NCBI GenBank assembly: GCA_027579435.1
Contig: JANBPK010000845.1
Span: 62,001-126,000 of the forward strand
Reading direction: 5' to 3'
Source: Candolleomyces eurysporus
Lineage: Eukaryota > Basidiomycota > Agaricomycetes > Agaricales > Psathyrellaceae
DNA length: 64,000 nt
Shown here: positions 45,600 to 57,709 of the stretch, piece by piece
Layout of the letters: each line of letters opens with the position of its first letter
How positions within the stretch are numbered: the stretch's first letter is position 1
The notes under the pieces: model-generated
The model's input: only the letters and a program-made list of their open reading frames with translations
Told to the model about the DNA's origin: nothing
Database searches by the model: none
Translations under genes and position numbers: made by a program

Positions 45600-46060
45600 T
45601 AATGGCTATTGAGAAATGCAGAGCAGGGCACCTCTCCACATCCCCAACTCTCGGAGTGAGCAGGTGGTGTGACGGATCTGAGAGTGTTTCGTGCAGGCAG
45701 TTCTGGTAAGTCAAAGAACCTTCAGCATTCGTCTGCCTCGATGTGTAATCAAGAGAACTGGACGAGTTCCAGTGTCTGCCTCGGCCAATGTTTAATAGCA
45801 GGCTTGGCCTCTCGGATTGGTGGTAGGATAGCAAGGCGGGAGTTATGCAGTGCGGTTTGAGATGGTCCTCGAGAGTCGGGAAGGTTGAGGGTTGCACAAG
45901 AGAAGGGTCGAGGGTTTACGAATGATTCTGTACGAGATAGTGTGAAGAGATGGGCTGGAAAACCTTTGTCGATGCACCTCTTCACATCCCCGGTTCAGAG
46001 CGCGGGTGGTTTGACGGATCCGAGAGTTATGTGCCTGCAACAAAAGTATGACCAGCGCCA
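45600..46060. repeat. Diverged direct repeat of about 90 bp
   Basis: The 45620-45705 block (CACCTCTCCACATCCCC... GTGTGACGGATCTGAGAGTG) recurs at 45968-46045 (CACCTCTTCACATCCCC... TTTGACGGATCCGAGAGTT). Frames through the two copies differ, so a coding role is unsupported. Confidence 0.6.
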
Positions 46061-47058
46061 AGAGTCTGTCTTGCACGATGCAGTTCACCAATATCGCCAG
46101 ACAACTCTTCCTGTGTTACGTGATTCGCAGGAGCGCTGAACCTTTTGGCATCCAACCTCGCCCTACAAGAAGCTGAGGATTCAGGCCTCGGAAATCTCTT
46201 GTCAGCGTTACTCTTGAACGATCTCGAGGATGCTTGCTTACCCAAAATTGCTCATCTCGCAAAAATTTCATATATAGTACTCGATAACACTCGTTGACTG
46301 TCGGTGATCAACGCTGCCTCTCACGTCCCATGATGTAGCACGCCGGCTCACGGTGTTGCGCACTGTTGCACAACGAGAGGTGGTCACCGTGCCGGACGCT
46401 GGTCCTGCCAGATGATGGCAAACTTCCCAGGTCTGGGCAGACGGCCACACCAAGCGGCAGTCAAACGATCAATTCGGCATGGAAGCCGTGTCCTCTGAGC
46501 TCGGGATGGCTAACTTACATAGAAGAACCGGAACCCCTGGGGTGAAGCCTGTACAGAGATAGCTCGCCCCCAACCTGAAATTTTTTGGCTTCATCCACCC
46601 TGGCAGAATATTTGACCATTGTCGTGGATTGTGGTGACCTCAGTGCAGGGCAATACGAAAATAAAATATATGAATCGAGGTTGTGATTGAGGAGACAAGA
46701 CATACACGAAGGAAAGAGAGGAAAATTTGGGTAAGGGAGCCCGGCATCACCCCTTCGTCAGTTCCATGTTGCCTGGGGATACATCCAAGCTAGTTAGAAA
46801 CGACGACGACCCACCCTCTAGTAACCATGGCCTACTAACTTTGAAAAGCACAAGAGTCGAAAATAAATACCGAAGCGGATGGAGTGACTATGGGCGTTGC
46901 GTCTCATTGTGCGCCCTAAACTCTCTCCTCGAGACCAACTTTTACTCTAACCTAGATACGCCAATATCCATGAACCACGAGCGGACAGTTCGTCCACTTA
47001 GGCAGTTCTGCTCAGCTCGTTAGCCGACCGGTACATCATTGACACCATTCGAATAGTC
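46061..47058. other. Gene-free stretch
   Basis: Short ORFs only. No recognised structure. Confidence 0.3.
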
Positions 47059-47865
47059 TCAGGGGCCGTAAACGCCTGGTGTCGGAGGGAGCGAGGGTAA
47101 AAAATGAGGGTACGTCGCAGATGGAGGTGATGGATATGAGCCGCCATAATTTAAATTTGGAGCAGTTGGCGATCCAGGCGTGAAAAGAACGGGCTCGGGC
47201 ATTGTCACTTGTCTTTGGGGTCTGCTGAGCGTCGCTACCGGGTCTACATTGAATCCTCCCACCCAGACTTCCTGTATATAGGGCGCATCGCCCCATTGAG
47301 AGCTGTTGGAAGCAGTACCATGAGGCGAAGGTAGGGAATCTAATCCAGATATCCGTACAGGTAAACTGGGGTCCCCAGAGCGAGAGAAAGCTAGCTCACT
47401 GAAACGGCGATAGCCCTGATAATTTTGGTCATTTACCTGGGCGTTTAAATCGTTTCCCTGGTCTAGAATGAGTCAAAATGAGGCTTAAATTGTGAAGAAA
47501 CAAGCAAGATGCTATAGGCGTACAGTGAATCCTCTGGTGCTCTGTGTAGTGGCCAGGCTCTGTTGTAGCCCGCTCAGCGTACGAAGGCCGTCCGTCTAAA
47601 CACAATATATCAGTGATGGCGTTAAGACAGATTCAACAATCAAAGGAGACTAACAAGGCGACAATGGCGTTGAAGCGGCGGTATTCACCTCCATATCCAT
47701 CCTCGGTGGGCAAGACTCCGTGCGAGGCTGACGTTGACCGTGCTGCATTGTCACGTTTCCTGAGATAGGGCCGTTGCAAATAATACCTTGGTTACTTCCT
47801 TGATCGTAAAAAGTGCGGCGGTCGTTGTATTCGCCGTTATAAGTGTTATGAGAGCCGTTTTCCAT
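47059..47865 (-). CDS. Motif gene D, with Pro-rich tail
   Basis: ATG at 47865: MENGSHNTYNGEYNDRRTFY then the motif YDQGSNQGIICNGPISGNV and PRTESCPPRMDMEVNTA. The exon ends near 47655. Small exons follow (RPSYAERATTEPGHYTEHQR and DQGNDLNAQ). The last exon contains QNYQGYRRFSELAFSRSG, PYIQEVWVGGFNVDPVATLS and FTPGSPTAPNLNYGGSYPSP, ending SLPPTPGVYGP at 47059. The C-terminus is close to gene E (PSIFPSPGFYPY). The motif has Cys where others have Phe/Tyr. No signal peptide or transmembrane segment. Confidence 0.62.
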
Positions 47866-48590
47866 GACTTGTAGGCCGGCACCGTGACAACGTGAGACGC
47901 TGGGTGTGCAAGGATGAGATGGGGAGATGTCAGCAGAGTGATTGCGTTCTTATCCAATTACGGTTTTCCCTCGTGTATTGCACAAGGCATGACATTTCGG
48001 CAAACTTCCCGGAGAAGAAAGTACCCAAATCGGACAGAATCAGTGAGGTCACGTTGTAGGGCTCTTCAACGGTTGCCTCGTGCATACGCCTCATTCGAGG
48101 GAAGAACAAAGCCAATCACGAGGTAGAGAGCTCGCTGCGTAGGTCCCACTACATCCCATATGATATCGACTCCGTGGTAGGTAAGTAGTAACAGTAGCCT
48201 CGTGTTAAACTCGCGTATGAGCTGCGGGCAAGGCGTGCTGATTTCTCAAATTGGAAAAATGTGCATTTCAACTTATGAGGAGCAGCCGCAGGGCACCCAT
48301 CTTGCTCCCATAATAGCTCCGCATATAGGTCGTCAAGTCTAAGCTAGATGAACGCAGATTCTGGTTGGTGCTTGTCCTCAATCCTCTCACTCTGCGAAAT
48401 TACAGAAAAACAAATTATTTTTAAGCTGAACTTGATACCGTGTATTGTACTCTATAAGCGTAGCCCTGTGCCCTGATGCCAGACTTCCTTGTGCTGCCGA
48501 GGTCTATTCAGTGATGCCCCAATTCAACGGCGTGGACATGAACGTGGGAGGAAACAGTAATCAATGGGATCGGCAAAATCTGGACTGAGA
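47866..48590. other. Promoter side of gene D, no gene seen
   Basis: ORFs on both strands of 60-70 aa are not convincing. Confidence 0.3.
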
Positions 48591-48599
48591 TTTACTCCA

Positions 48600-48760
48600 A
48601 TATCTTTCGAGGACTCACATGTAGAATACATCCCGCTGGATCGGAGTTGCTCTTCTGAGAGGCAAGCGCCTCCAATAGACGCCTTGTGACGTCATCGATT
48701 CGCTGGAGGTTCAATGCGAATCTTTTCTGGAAAAACAATTCTGATCGAATGGACATGGAG
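48600..48760 (-). pseudogene. STAND N-terminal helix fragment
   Basis: Minus-strand KRFALNLQRIDDVTRRLLEA then LASQKSNSDPAGCIL precedes a GTGAGT donor (48620). It matches KRFQIKEDVEELLQRIESLV of the 36.6k exon, including the KRF start after an acceptor. Other exons were not found. Confidence 0.45.
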
Positions 48761-48965
48761 GATCGAGAAGGTGCGATCCGACAAACTGGTATCGGGAAAG
48801 TCGGTGACATCGCGTTCTAGTATGGCCAGTGCAGCAGATAGAAAGAGACGTGTAATTGGGGCGTGAGGCGCCTACGACCAACGCGTGGTTTGGGCGTGGC
48901 ACCAGGGCTTTTGTGCATAGCCGTTTGTTATATCATAAAATGGCTGTTTTAATCGATGATCGCTT

Positions 48966-49256
48966 ATGGATCATGGGCAAATTTGTGACGGGAAATACAG
49001 CATGGGGAGAGGTCGTGATGCGCCACGACGAATTAACTTTGATGTGTCAGAGACCATAATATACTTGAATATACCTGGGTCCGAGTCGGATACTGGCCAG
49101 CGACTGGCTCTGCAGATTCAGATCGACATCTTTATCGGCAAGAAGACTACGAAGCTAAATAGAGAGACGGTCCTGAGGACTCATGATGAGTCCAGTCGGA
49201 ACTCGCTTATCAGTAGACTGGAGCGAAACGAGTTTCGGAATTTCGGAAAGTTTTGA
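48966..49256 (+). CDS. Uncharacterised small ORF
   Basis: RRINFDVSETIIYLNIPGSE then RLALQIQIDIFIGKKTTKLN and SRNSLISRLERNEFRNFGKF. The composition is plausible for a protein, but there are no domain or splice signals to support it. Confidence 0.25.
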   Translation: MDHGQICDGKYSMGRGRDAPRRINFDVSETIIYLNIPGSESDTGQRLALQIQIDIFIGKKTTKLNRETVLRTHDESSRNSLISRLERNEFRNFGKF

Positions 49257-50362
49257 CCGGTTTGGAGGTAGCTCGATGCTCTAATACATGCTAAGAGAAC
49301 GGGTACGAAAGTCAGATTTACTGTTCTACACATCTCCTAAATAGAGGATAAAGGATGGAACCGCCAGTTCAGTGGAAATTGAGTGAAGTGCCTAAACGAC
49401 GAATCATACTTGCCATCGGCTCAACGGATGTCTGGCCCGTGAGTTGTATCTCGCGATTGTGCATTGGTCGAACTGGACCATCACGAGGACCTAGCAAAGT
49501 TGGCCTAGTCAGTTTGTGACTATCACCGAGATTCATCAAAAAATTGACATGGTAAAGACCAATTCAAATACCGAGTCCCACGTTGGGGCGCTGACGACGG
49601 TAGCGCAGGGATGACAGCCTGAGAGGAAGGGGCTCCTGCGACCTTTAAACCGACAGAGACCCCCTCGAACTCAAGGCTCGTTAAGCCTTTGCGCGCACCA
49701 GACGAGCCCTTTCTATTATCAATTTCTCGGATACCAGTCGCTCAGACTCTCACACGGATTCGTATCTAAATTCGCGTGGATGTTTTAAGACTCCTGTTTG
49801 TGAGCGCCACAACCCGACATTAGGAAAGGTGGAAAGCTACATGAGCGGATGTTGCATGAGACAATCCATTATAATAATCATGATTCAAGGTGTGCTTATG
49901 TCACTCCTTACGAATTGTGACTACTGGATTGACCAGGGTATCAATGCGGGAAGCTACGGGACACGGTATACCGGTGTGCTTCCAAGACGCATCGGTCAAC
50001 ATGTGGGTTTCGATGATGTCTAATATCATTGTTCGCTGGGTTATACCGTCCCTAACATTCCTATCCCTCGCCACGACTCTTGTGACTACGAATTGTTGGT
50101 GGCACGACCGCCGGATACTGCCGCTAGGAATACGGCACGGTTATGGTCGAGAGGAGGACACTGTAGGGGAAGGGGCTTGAGAGTCGGAGTCGGAGTCTGA
50201 TGACTCGTATGCAGAATTCCTTGAGTGGCTGTATGCTGAGAACACGCTCGGTTAGATAATGGTACACGGATCGTCAGAGAAGCATACATAAACACCTACA
50301 CCGGCAATACTCTTGGCAAGGATGGTCGTAGAGTGGGAAGGATTGATCACCTATTGTCGATT
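49257..50362. other. Gene-free stretch
   Basis: No supported gene. The plus ORF at 49890-50180 lies partly opposite the 3' flank of gene H. Confidence 0.3.
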
Positions 50363-50399
50363 TTATTCCATGGGCTCAGTGTGTGACTGAAGGAGAGTA

Positions 50400-51029
50400 A
50401 ACCACTCACCATTTCTACCTATTCTGCTGTTGTTGTTTTCACCCCGACGCTCGAGTAATATAGCGACACCCTCAGGGACTCGATCATAGCCCTGAAGAAG
50501 CAGAGCACCTTTGTAGTGTTTCAGTGTACCATCGACATTGCCGTTAACTAGAGATGCCTGGTTCCCTCTCTGGTCAAGAATCAGTTTCCCGGAGCGTCGC
50601 TCTGACAGCTCTTCCACTAATATCGAAAAGACAGTGGGATGTAAGGCCTTGTTATATCTGAATATCAATGGACTCACGCAAAGACTTTCCCTGAGAGGTG
50701 TCTGAGGAAGGCCCAGGGGCAGGCTCGCCTCCACCCTCGCCACAACCTGGGTTTTTAGCCATCACTATTGTGTCGAAAACAGCCACGTTACCGTGGACAT
50801 GGCCGTTGACCAAGAGTGCCCCGTTGTCCCTCTGGTTGATCACGGTGGCGTAGTTGGAGGAGTCATCCTGTGCGCTGGCCATGCGGTAGTTGTGATGATG
50901 GCCTCTAGATCGACGGGGAAAAACTTGGGGGCGGACACTCTGGGTGTTGCTCATAGTAGTGAGGTCGGAAGATCCATCCCGGTCAGGGCGGCTGTGTCTC
51001 GATCGATGCTTATTGCGGTCCGCAGGCAT
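50400..51029 (-). CDS. Motif gene H: two divergent motifs
   Basis: Exons on minus 51029-50678 and 50616-50410, joined in phase 1 (KSL plus LEELSERRSGKL), with at least one more exon. The start is basic and His-rich (MPADRNKHRSRHSRPDRDG). Motif 1 is YATVINQRDNGALLVNGHVH then GNVAVFD (50857-50772). Motif 2 is LILDQRGNQASLVNGNVDGT (50590-50530), followed by GYDRVPEGVAILLERRG, a block shared with gene B (GYDRVPEGLESLVRPE). The two motifs differ from the main group in having L/V-N-G in place of F/Y-N-G. No recognised catalytic domain. Confidence 0.6.
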
Positions 51030-52048
51030 AGTCTTCGGAAATGAGTTGATAAGGAGAAGGATGAGCCAAGAGAGAGGAGGAAGGAGTACAGAGTGGACGA
51101 TTCAAGCCGGTACTTGTAGGCTTGAGAATTGACACTTATAACTTGGGGTGAATACAATATCAGCTGGAATCGGAGGATGCCGATAGAAACCCGGCGTTGT
51201 AATTATGACCAGGGTCTCCCTACTTCTGAATCTCCTTGCCTCCCGACCTACTAGTAACAATTCAATTCACTCCGAGAGACCGTCCTTACACATGGGTCAC
51301 TTGCCGCTATGCACCTGGCGCTGCGGCGCGCCAATCCCCGACTCCAAGGTTCTCCGGTTAGATATCCTCAGCTCGTTCCCTCATCGTCCTTCAAAACTTG
51401 ATACTAATTATACACTACAACACAATCTACAATCCCAATATGATAGCGATACAACGTCCAGGGGCGGGTTGGGTCTTCGAAGACCTCCACAAAAGATTCA
51501 GGGAAATAGAACTGATCGTAGTGCAAATGATAGTCGCAAGGGTATGGGAGCATCCAAAGGGAGGGCAGTCCTGCGAAGCAAGAACTCGAGTTTCTTGAGT
51601 TATTGCTTCTGGACGAGTGTGAAGGTAAAGAGGCAAGAGGCAAGATCTGGAGGTACCGGGGTTCGAGCGGCATGTGTGCGAAAAGGCGCACGGACCAAGA
51701 ATTTTGAGAACTGGATCTTAATCTTAATTTGTATACATTATATCATCCCACGAGAGGCTATTGTTGTACGAGAGTGATGCACAGGATGAACGTTTTCGAC
51801 GGTGCACGACCCTTTGGCGTGTAAAACCTGCATGTGCGCTGTTTCCTTTTGACCATTCCTGGTCGTGTCGTGAGTGCTGTAAAGTGGGCATAGGGCAAGG
51901 GGAAGGGCACGCACCACGGGCAGTCATTATCCCCCTTTCGCACTGCTGTGCAATGAGATTTGCCCCAACTTCAAACATGAGGATGGCCACAAGCTCATAG
52001 TGTGCATACACCAGTTCGAGGCCTCCTCTGTTCAATCCCATTTTTCAC
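51030..52048. other. Gene-poor stretch
   Basis: Several overlapping ORFs in the 51.2-52.0k region on both strands have no family features. Confidence 0.3.
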
Positions 52049-52224
52049 ACCCCACCCAAAATTCGATGTTTCAAGGTGTGGCATTGGTGGGGAACCATGG
52101 CAGGTCGGTTTTTATGTTTCCGACTTCCTTTGTCTGCCCTTTGGTACCCCCGACACATAGAAACCGACCTGCTACGATGCCGCTCAATGGATCACCCGGG
52201 AACATTACATTTTGGGTGGGGTGT
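52049..52224. mobile_element. Imperfect palindrome of about 175 bp, MITE-like
   Basis: The outer arms ACACCCCACCCAAAAT (52049) and ATTTTGGGTGGGGTGT (to 52224) are perfectly complementary. Inner arms GCAGGTCGGTTTTTATGT and ACATAGAAACCGACCTGC match with one change. The spacing between them is the same on both sides, so the entire element is a hairpin. No clear target duplication was identified. Confidence 0.7.
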
Positions 52225-52660
52225 CACGGCACTTCCGCCGGCCTAGTCCCATCAACGTATTCCAGGCTCATCTCGGGCTCCGCTGTAACATGCCCTTCGG
52301 CGTTAACCCCTTGCCGCTACAGCCGAGCGAGTTTAAATCACCCGTTTCGCACTCCATCGTTGCGGCACACGGTCCAGCACTCGAGGCAACGGAGGCCAAT
52401 ATTCGGCCCTTGCACTGCGACAGGCTCCAAGCAGCTACTTGCGCGCCTCAGATAATACATTGTAGAGGATGTGGCCGACTAGCGCATCCACCAAATTTAG
52501 ATAAGCACTGGCTCTCAAACTCGAGACAACTTCGACGTCGAGCCTCCCCTATTTGGATTATCCTCCGACGAAGAGATCATCTCTTTAACCTGTCTACTTT
52601 GCTTCTCTTGTGAGAATGGCGGTTGTTTTGAGTGTCATTTGAACTTCCTCGAGAAATACA
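52225..52660. other. Gene-free stretch
   Basis: The plus ORF ending 52613 crosses the hairpin and is not supported. Confidence 0.3.
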
Positions 52661-52663
52661 AAT

Positions 52664-53077
52664 TCACTTACTCCCCTTGACCCGCGTTTTCGAAGACGCT
52701 GGGAAAGCCCAGGGTTCCCCCACCGAGGCTACGATAGTCCCACCACCATACGCAGTGACACCGCCCGTGATGTTACCATTGAAGATTGATCCGCAGTTAC
52801 CCTCTTGGTGGTACACTGTTGAATTATGTACTGAACAGTCGTTCACACTTGCGGACCATCGAGCGTTGGACCTGGCACGGCCTATGGACGGGTTTTTGCT
52901 TATTCCCATTCCGTGCACACCTGACTTCGTGCCTTGTTCCACGCGATGGACGATGCAAGTCGCTGAAGGTAGAGAAGGTGGGTATGAAGTTTTGGCGCCT
53001 TCGTTGTTTGCTCTAGCACGCACGTTATATAGATATCGATACTTGTATAGCAGTGCAAGACGTTTGGAGGTGACCAT
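52664..53077 (-). CDS. Motif gene G (partial)
   Basis: An open minus frame contains TVYHQEGNCGSIFNGNITGG (52818-52759) then VTAYGGGTIV. This is nearly the same as motif 1 of gene C, including the preceding ND.SV.N.TVYHQEG. The exon reaches a GTAAGT donor near 52669. The upstream 60 residues are not similar to other members and the start is not certain. No tail exon was found, so it may be a fragment. Confidence 0.5.
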   Translation of the reverse strand: MVTSKRLALLYKYRYLYNVRARANNEGAKTSYPPSLPSATCIVHRVEQGTKSGVHGMGISKNPSIGRARSNARWSASVNDCSVHNSTVYHQEGNCGSIFNGNITGGVTAYGGGTIVASVGEPWAFPASSKTRVKGSK

Positions 53078-53955
53078 GTGAAAATGGCCCCTAGTCTATG
53101 CTATTTGTTCACTCTCGAGGCTCTAGGCGCCCACCATGGTGCTCGAGAGGAGCAGAATTAGTGATCAGAATGTCGAAGGAACGAGAAAAGTCACGGTCCG
53201 TGTGTGACGGTGGAACATGCCGGGACTGCTGTTGAGGGGTTATGGTGAACTAGTCTATAGTGTCAGTAATCAAGATAACGATCTAGTATCTGGCTACATG
53301 GGTGGTATTTAGGGAACATTCTATCATGATGCTCATGGGAAAGGTCTNCCCCCCAAAGCTAGGAACCCGATCATAATAGTGCAGTGTGCAGTATCTATCC
53401 TCATTAGTACGTGTCTTCTTCCCAATGCAGTCTCTCTCGTGCCTGATGTCCCTTTGAGCGTACGGCGGCTGAACAGCTTTCCAGTCCTGAATGTAAGTTA
53501 CTTTAAGGTCTGGTGCTTCTCCTGAACTAGAAGATCATTTGGCGCAGTCCAGCTGTGACCAGCCAGACACCAACCTTGGAGGGTCTCGAGTCTGATCGCA
53601 CACTGCAATCCTTCAAGGGTAATTATCGAAAACGTCAATGATCAAGGAGAGATGGGAGTGGATTGGCACGTCATTTTTCCCATCCTTACCTTTGTTCACA
53701 CAGCTGATGTACTTGCTTTTGGTGACGGCAGAGTTTGCTTCCATGTGTATATGCAGGGCATCGACGAATAAGGCGGTCGAAGACGACAAAGACACGAGTA
53801 GATGCTCCTTAGAGGTATATTTACCTGCCCTTCACCTACGACGTTGCTTTCGTTTTCTGGGGAGCCACAGAGGTTCGGACAAATGTTGTACATTCTCAGA
53901 AGTAATAACCACTCTGAAGGTTAGGAGGCTTAAGCGCCGTACTTATTGTCATAAA
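53078..53955. other. Intergenic, no gene seen
   Basis: Includes one N at 53348 before a C run. Short ORFs only. Confidence 0.35.
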
Positions 53956-53956
53956 T

Positions 53957-54800
53957 TCAGTATGGGTAGAAACCTGGAGATGGAAAAATAGACGGCGAGG
54001 GAGTGGGCATCTGACGATGTGGAGGCGAGGTAGAACTCGGAGATGGGCCACCGTAATGGGTCGGAGCAAGTGCAGCAACTGGAAATCCAATGGGACCGGG
54101 TACAAGTAGCTGCCCTTGTTGCCCGTGAAATGCTTGTTCCGGCGGTGAGGCGCAGCTGAATCCCCCAGGCCATGTTGGTGCTCGAGCAGGATTCTTGGGT
54201 AGTGGACTCGGGACTACCGAGGCAGTTGGAGAATGGCCGGGTGGATACCCAGGCTCTGATACAGGTGAGCTTATAGCTAAATCTCGAGGTCTGAAGTGTG
54301 AACACGACATACGGTGATTGATTTGAGTCTCCTCGTAGAAGTCGTCCTCTTCATCCTCCCCATCTAGGAGCGAGTACAATTAAATTTTATACTGCGCGGC
54401 GATTAACGAGAGTGCATACAGTCACTACTCTGATACCCGTGGTCATAGGCGGGCCGTACAGCGGTTGACTGAGCGTGATAATTTTGCGGATCTAGTACCG
54501 TTACTCTTCATCGATCGAGCATTCAACGATGAACAAATACTTACCTGATGGCCATGGGGACAGAGCGGGAGTCTGCATCGCCGAAGGCGCAGTATTTATG
54601 CGTGGAGGACGCTGTCGGCCATTGTGGTGCGTAGTCGCCCCTCCAGCGACAGATCCGTTGAAGATAGGACCCCTGCTGTCTGGCTGATGATACATGGTTG
54701 GGCTGTTGTTGTAATCACCGTGGTAAGTGTTGAGATTGACTCTTTCCATGGAGAAATGGCTGGCGCCGTGACCGATTGAGATATTAGGTGGTGCGGACAT
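53957..54800 (-). CDS. Motif gene E, with Pro-rich tail
   Basis: ATG at 54800: MSAPPNISIGHGASHFSMER, VNLNTYHGDYNNSPTMYHQP, then the motif YHQPDSRGPIFNGSVAGGA and PRINTAPSAMQTPALSPWPS before GTAAGT (54543). A middle exon has PQNYHAQSTAVRPAYDHGYQ, then an acidic exon has DGEDEEDDFYEETQINH before GTATGT. The last exon has SEPGYPPGHSPTASVVPSPL, FPVAALAPTHYGGPSPSSTS and ends PSIFPSPGFYPY at 53957. The exon order matches gene D. No signal peptide. Confidence 0.66.
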
Positions 54801-57705
54801 TGCTCAGCGCAGAGGGAGGAATATGAGAGCGTCTTGAGCTAAGAGCGAAAATGTGAGAAACGAGGGACTCTGGAACCGATCGAGTATTTATTGTGAAATC
54901 GCATCTTGTTCCCATGCCGTTGCCAAAAGCGTGAACGATCGCGTTTCTAAGATGGGACAGTGAGACTGTACATAACACTTGCTGTTTTCAATACTGGGCT
55001 GCATATAGACAAAACTTGGTTCTATGTTGGCGGTTTTCCAAAGTTAATCTGACATTCAACCGTGCGGGGGACGCGTTGTTTGATTTTAGTCACCAGGAAG
55101 CAGTCTCGAATAGGGTGCAATGTGCCTTTCCCTGGTGGTGGGACTGCCAAGACGTGACTAATCGGCTCCAGGACTCTATATTGTACTAGGTTTCTCAGGG
55201 TTTCCCATCTTGCTTCGGAGAAACCTGGTTCATGAATTGTGTTTGCTGTTCGAAAATACCATTATGGCCCCTTCCAACCTGCGACTTCTTGCCTTTGCTC
55301 CGTCCGCTCGTGCTACGAGTTTCCATGGCTTTCGGTGACGTCTATATTATACTGTGCTGTGTGCTGATTGAGGCAGTGGTGTGTGACCCCCGAACTTCAC
55401 GAAGCGCCCAGACAAGACTACCCTGTGCCCTGGTGGTGTGTTATTAACCCCTTGCCATTGAGCGCCTGCCATCACGTAAGGCGCTAATTCACGGGGACAA
55501 TGACTCCGTGGCGGCACTGATGCCATGCTTTTCGGGCATAAGGAGTCCGGCGCTTATGTTCGGCTCCCCTGAGGACCTAATGTACATCCCGTGTGCCCAA
55601 CATGATCAATTGTTCCTACGGCAGAGGCATGTAGTGACTGTATATAGAGGCTATGAGATCGGCTAGCAGCTCAGTACGTGTCCATTGATTGGCTGGATCC
55701 GAGAGGAAGCAATTCAAGCGCCCATATGAGGAAGCGCTCAGTGGCGTATTCTAGACTCCTTTACATGCATCAGACGGACAAGTCCGCCGTCCCAAGCGGA
55801 AATAGAAGTATGTCGCTTCCCCTTCCAATGATACACGCGGTGTGGTGCCCGTCCCAATCGAGACGGTCAAGTCCAGCTGGGAATGCCTTGCGTTGAATTG
55901 GAATGACGAAGGCTCTGACGTGATAAAGATGGAATTCGAAACACAGAGAGAGCTAACAAACTAGTCGGAATCGGCAACATGGCCAAATATAGACTCCATA
56001 TCGAGACGAGAGAAGGTTTAGGGAATACCTCCGTCAAAAGCGTATCTCGGGATCAATACCGAGGGAACGGAAATCTTCAGCTTTTCATTTTCATGACGTG
56101 TTGAATAGTTGGGCCATGTTGGTCGGGAGCACCGTTCCGCGCTGTGGAGGTGCATCTTGCACCAGCGGAGGGTACAGGATGATTGAGTGTAGTGGGAATT
56201 GATGGGTCTGGAAGGCTTGAAACACCGATACATTGGGAACATACCTATTCGAGTTTCATATGAACGACAGCGACGATGTTCGGAACACTTACTGGTCCCA
56301 TGGAATAGAGGATATTTTAAAGGGCGGCAGGAGGGTTTCCTCACGGATATCATTAGATATCAGTGTGTCTTGAAGGAGACAAGCAATGGTTGAAGATGAA
56401 TTCTTGGCTTGGTGAATTAAAGTACCCACGTCGACAATGTCGAGTTGCACACAAGGCACAGTTGGTAGGGTTGGGTAACGGGAATTTAGATCAAACTCAC
56501 CGAATAGCCACTGTGGAAACGTAAAGAATGATGATCATCGTGAATGTTGGGATAATGGTGATGGCTGAGGGCATGATCCCCGAAGGTGAATGGGGTTCAA
56601 TGGACGCATGGTGTCTTCGAAAGGTGCTTCGAACTCCAAGTGTGCGAGGAAAACACCAACTGGTCCTGGCGATATATCAATTTGATCGGGTCTGCTCAAT
56701 ACAATAAGCTATCGCACCCTTATTAAACGTCAAACGGGTCTAGTCGTAGCCTTGGTTGTCTCTGGAGAAGTCAACGCCCGCGAGGCGGGCAGGCATACAA
56801 ATACCCACTGTTTGTCTTTGTTGTCGATGGCTGATCTTGCGGTTCCATACCTCGACCTCATAGAATCCCTACTGGAGCGCAAGAGCACGATACACTCAAC
56901 CCCCTCATTGACGATTATTAATATGCCCTGCGCCCTCTTCCTCCGCTGAGCGAAGCTCTAGTGGAGGTTAACCAAACTCGACTTCGATGAGATAGCTATC
57001 CCAGACTGTTCTCCCTGCACTGGACGTATGTCGCTCTGATGCCGTCTTCTCACCGAAGTTCGACTACGTTCTGTCACCCGTAAAGGATTTCTCATCTATC
57101 ATTAACGTCGTCTATACATGTTGTGTGACTGACTTGTGTGGGATGGTCCTGAAAGGCCACTATTTCACACTTCACAAGTCCCCCAGATATCTGAGCGTCT
57201 ATTAATTTTCGAGCCCTTGACGTGAGGCGTACTTGTCAATTGGAACGGCGACAACCTCAGCACCCGACCAAAATGCGTCTCTCTCTCAGAGAGGCAGGGG
57301 CCTTTGGCGATGCATAGATTAACAGTTCTGTGATAATTCAGTCGTTGTGCAACTCGAGAGCCGGTTCATATCCGTTAAACATCCTTATCCCTTGAATTGG
57401 AGTATATCGCATGCATTATCCCGTATGATATCCGTCAGAGTTTGGATCCGTCGTTGTACGCAGGTTTTTGAGCCTCGGGATCTTTGGAGAAGCAAGGAAT
57501 ACGCTCCTGGCGGCTATGAATTGAGATGCGTGTCAATAATGTACAAATATGAGTGGTACGCCATACCTGGAATGAACAGAAGGTGATTATCGCTCAGCAG
57601 CCACAAAGACGTCCAAATACTATAGAGTCAAAGGGAGTATCTATCAAAAAATAACGCTAATTGGAGTGCTGCTGAGCAGGCATTCAGAGATGCTCGAACC
57701 AAAAA
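54801..57705. other. Gene-poor stretch with a NOPCHAP1 remnant
   Basis: Apart from the remnant at 56.86k no gene is supported. ORFs of 60-110 aa near 55.2k, 55.7k and 56.0-56.4k have no recognisable features. Confidence 0.35.
56855..57035 (+). pseudogene. NOPCHAP1 first-exon remnant
   Basis: TAGAATCCCTACTGGAGCGC at 56868 matches TAGAATCTCTACTGGAACGC just before both NOPCHAP1 starts, with the ATG changed to AAG. Downstream CAAACTCGACTTCGATGA... ACTGGACGTATGTCGCT (to 57033) matches the end of exon 1 and its donor. The second and third exons are absent. Confidence 0.65.
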
Positions 57706-57709
57706 AGGT

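Noticed and set aside
45430..45897. 155-aa minus ORF
   Set aside because: The direct repeat inside it does not keep this frame in its second copy, and no family or splice signals support it.
52000..52613. Plus ORFs of 133-151 aa
   Set aside because: They run through the 175-bp palindrome and show no protein-like conservation.
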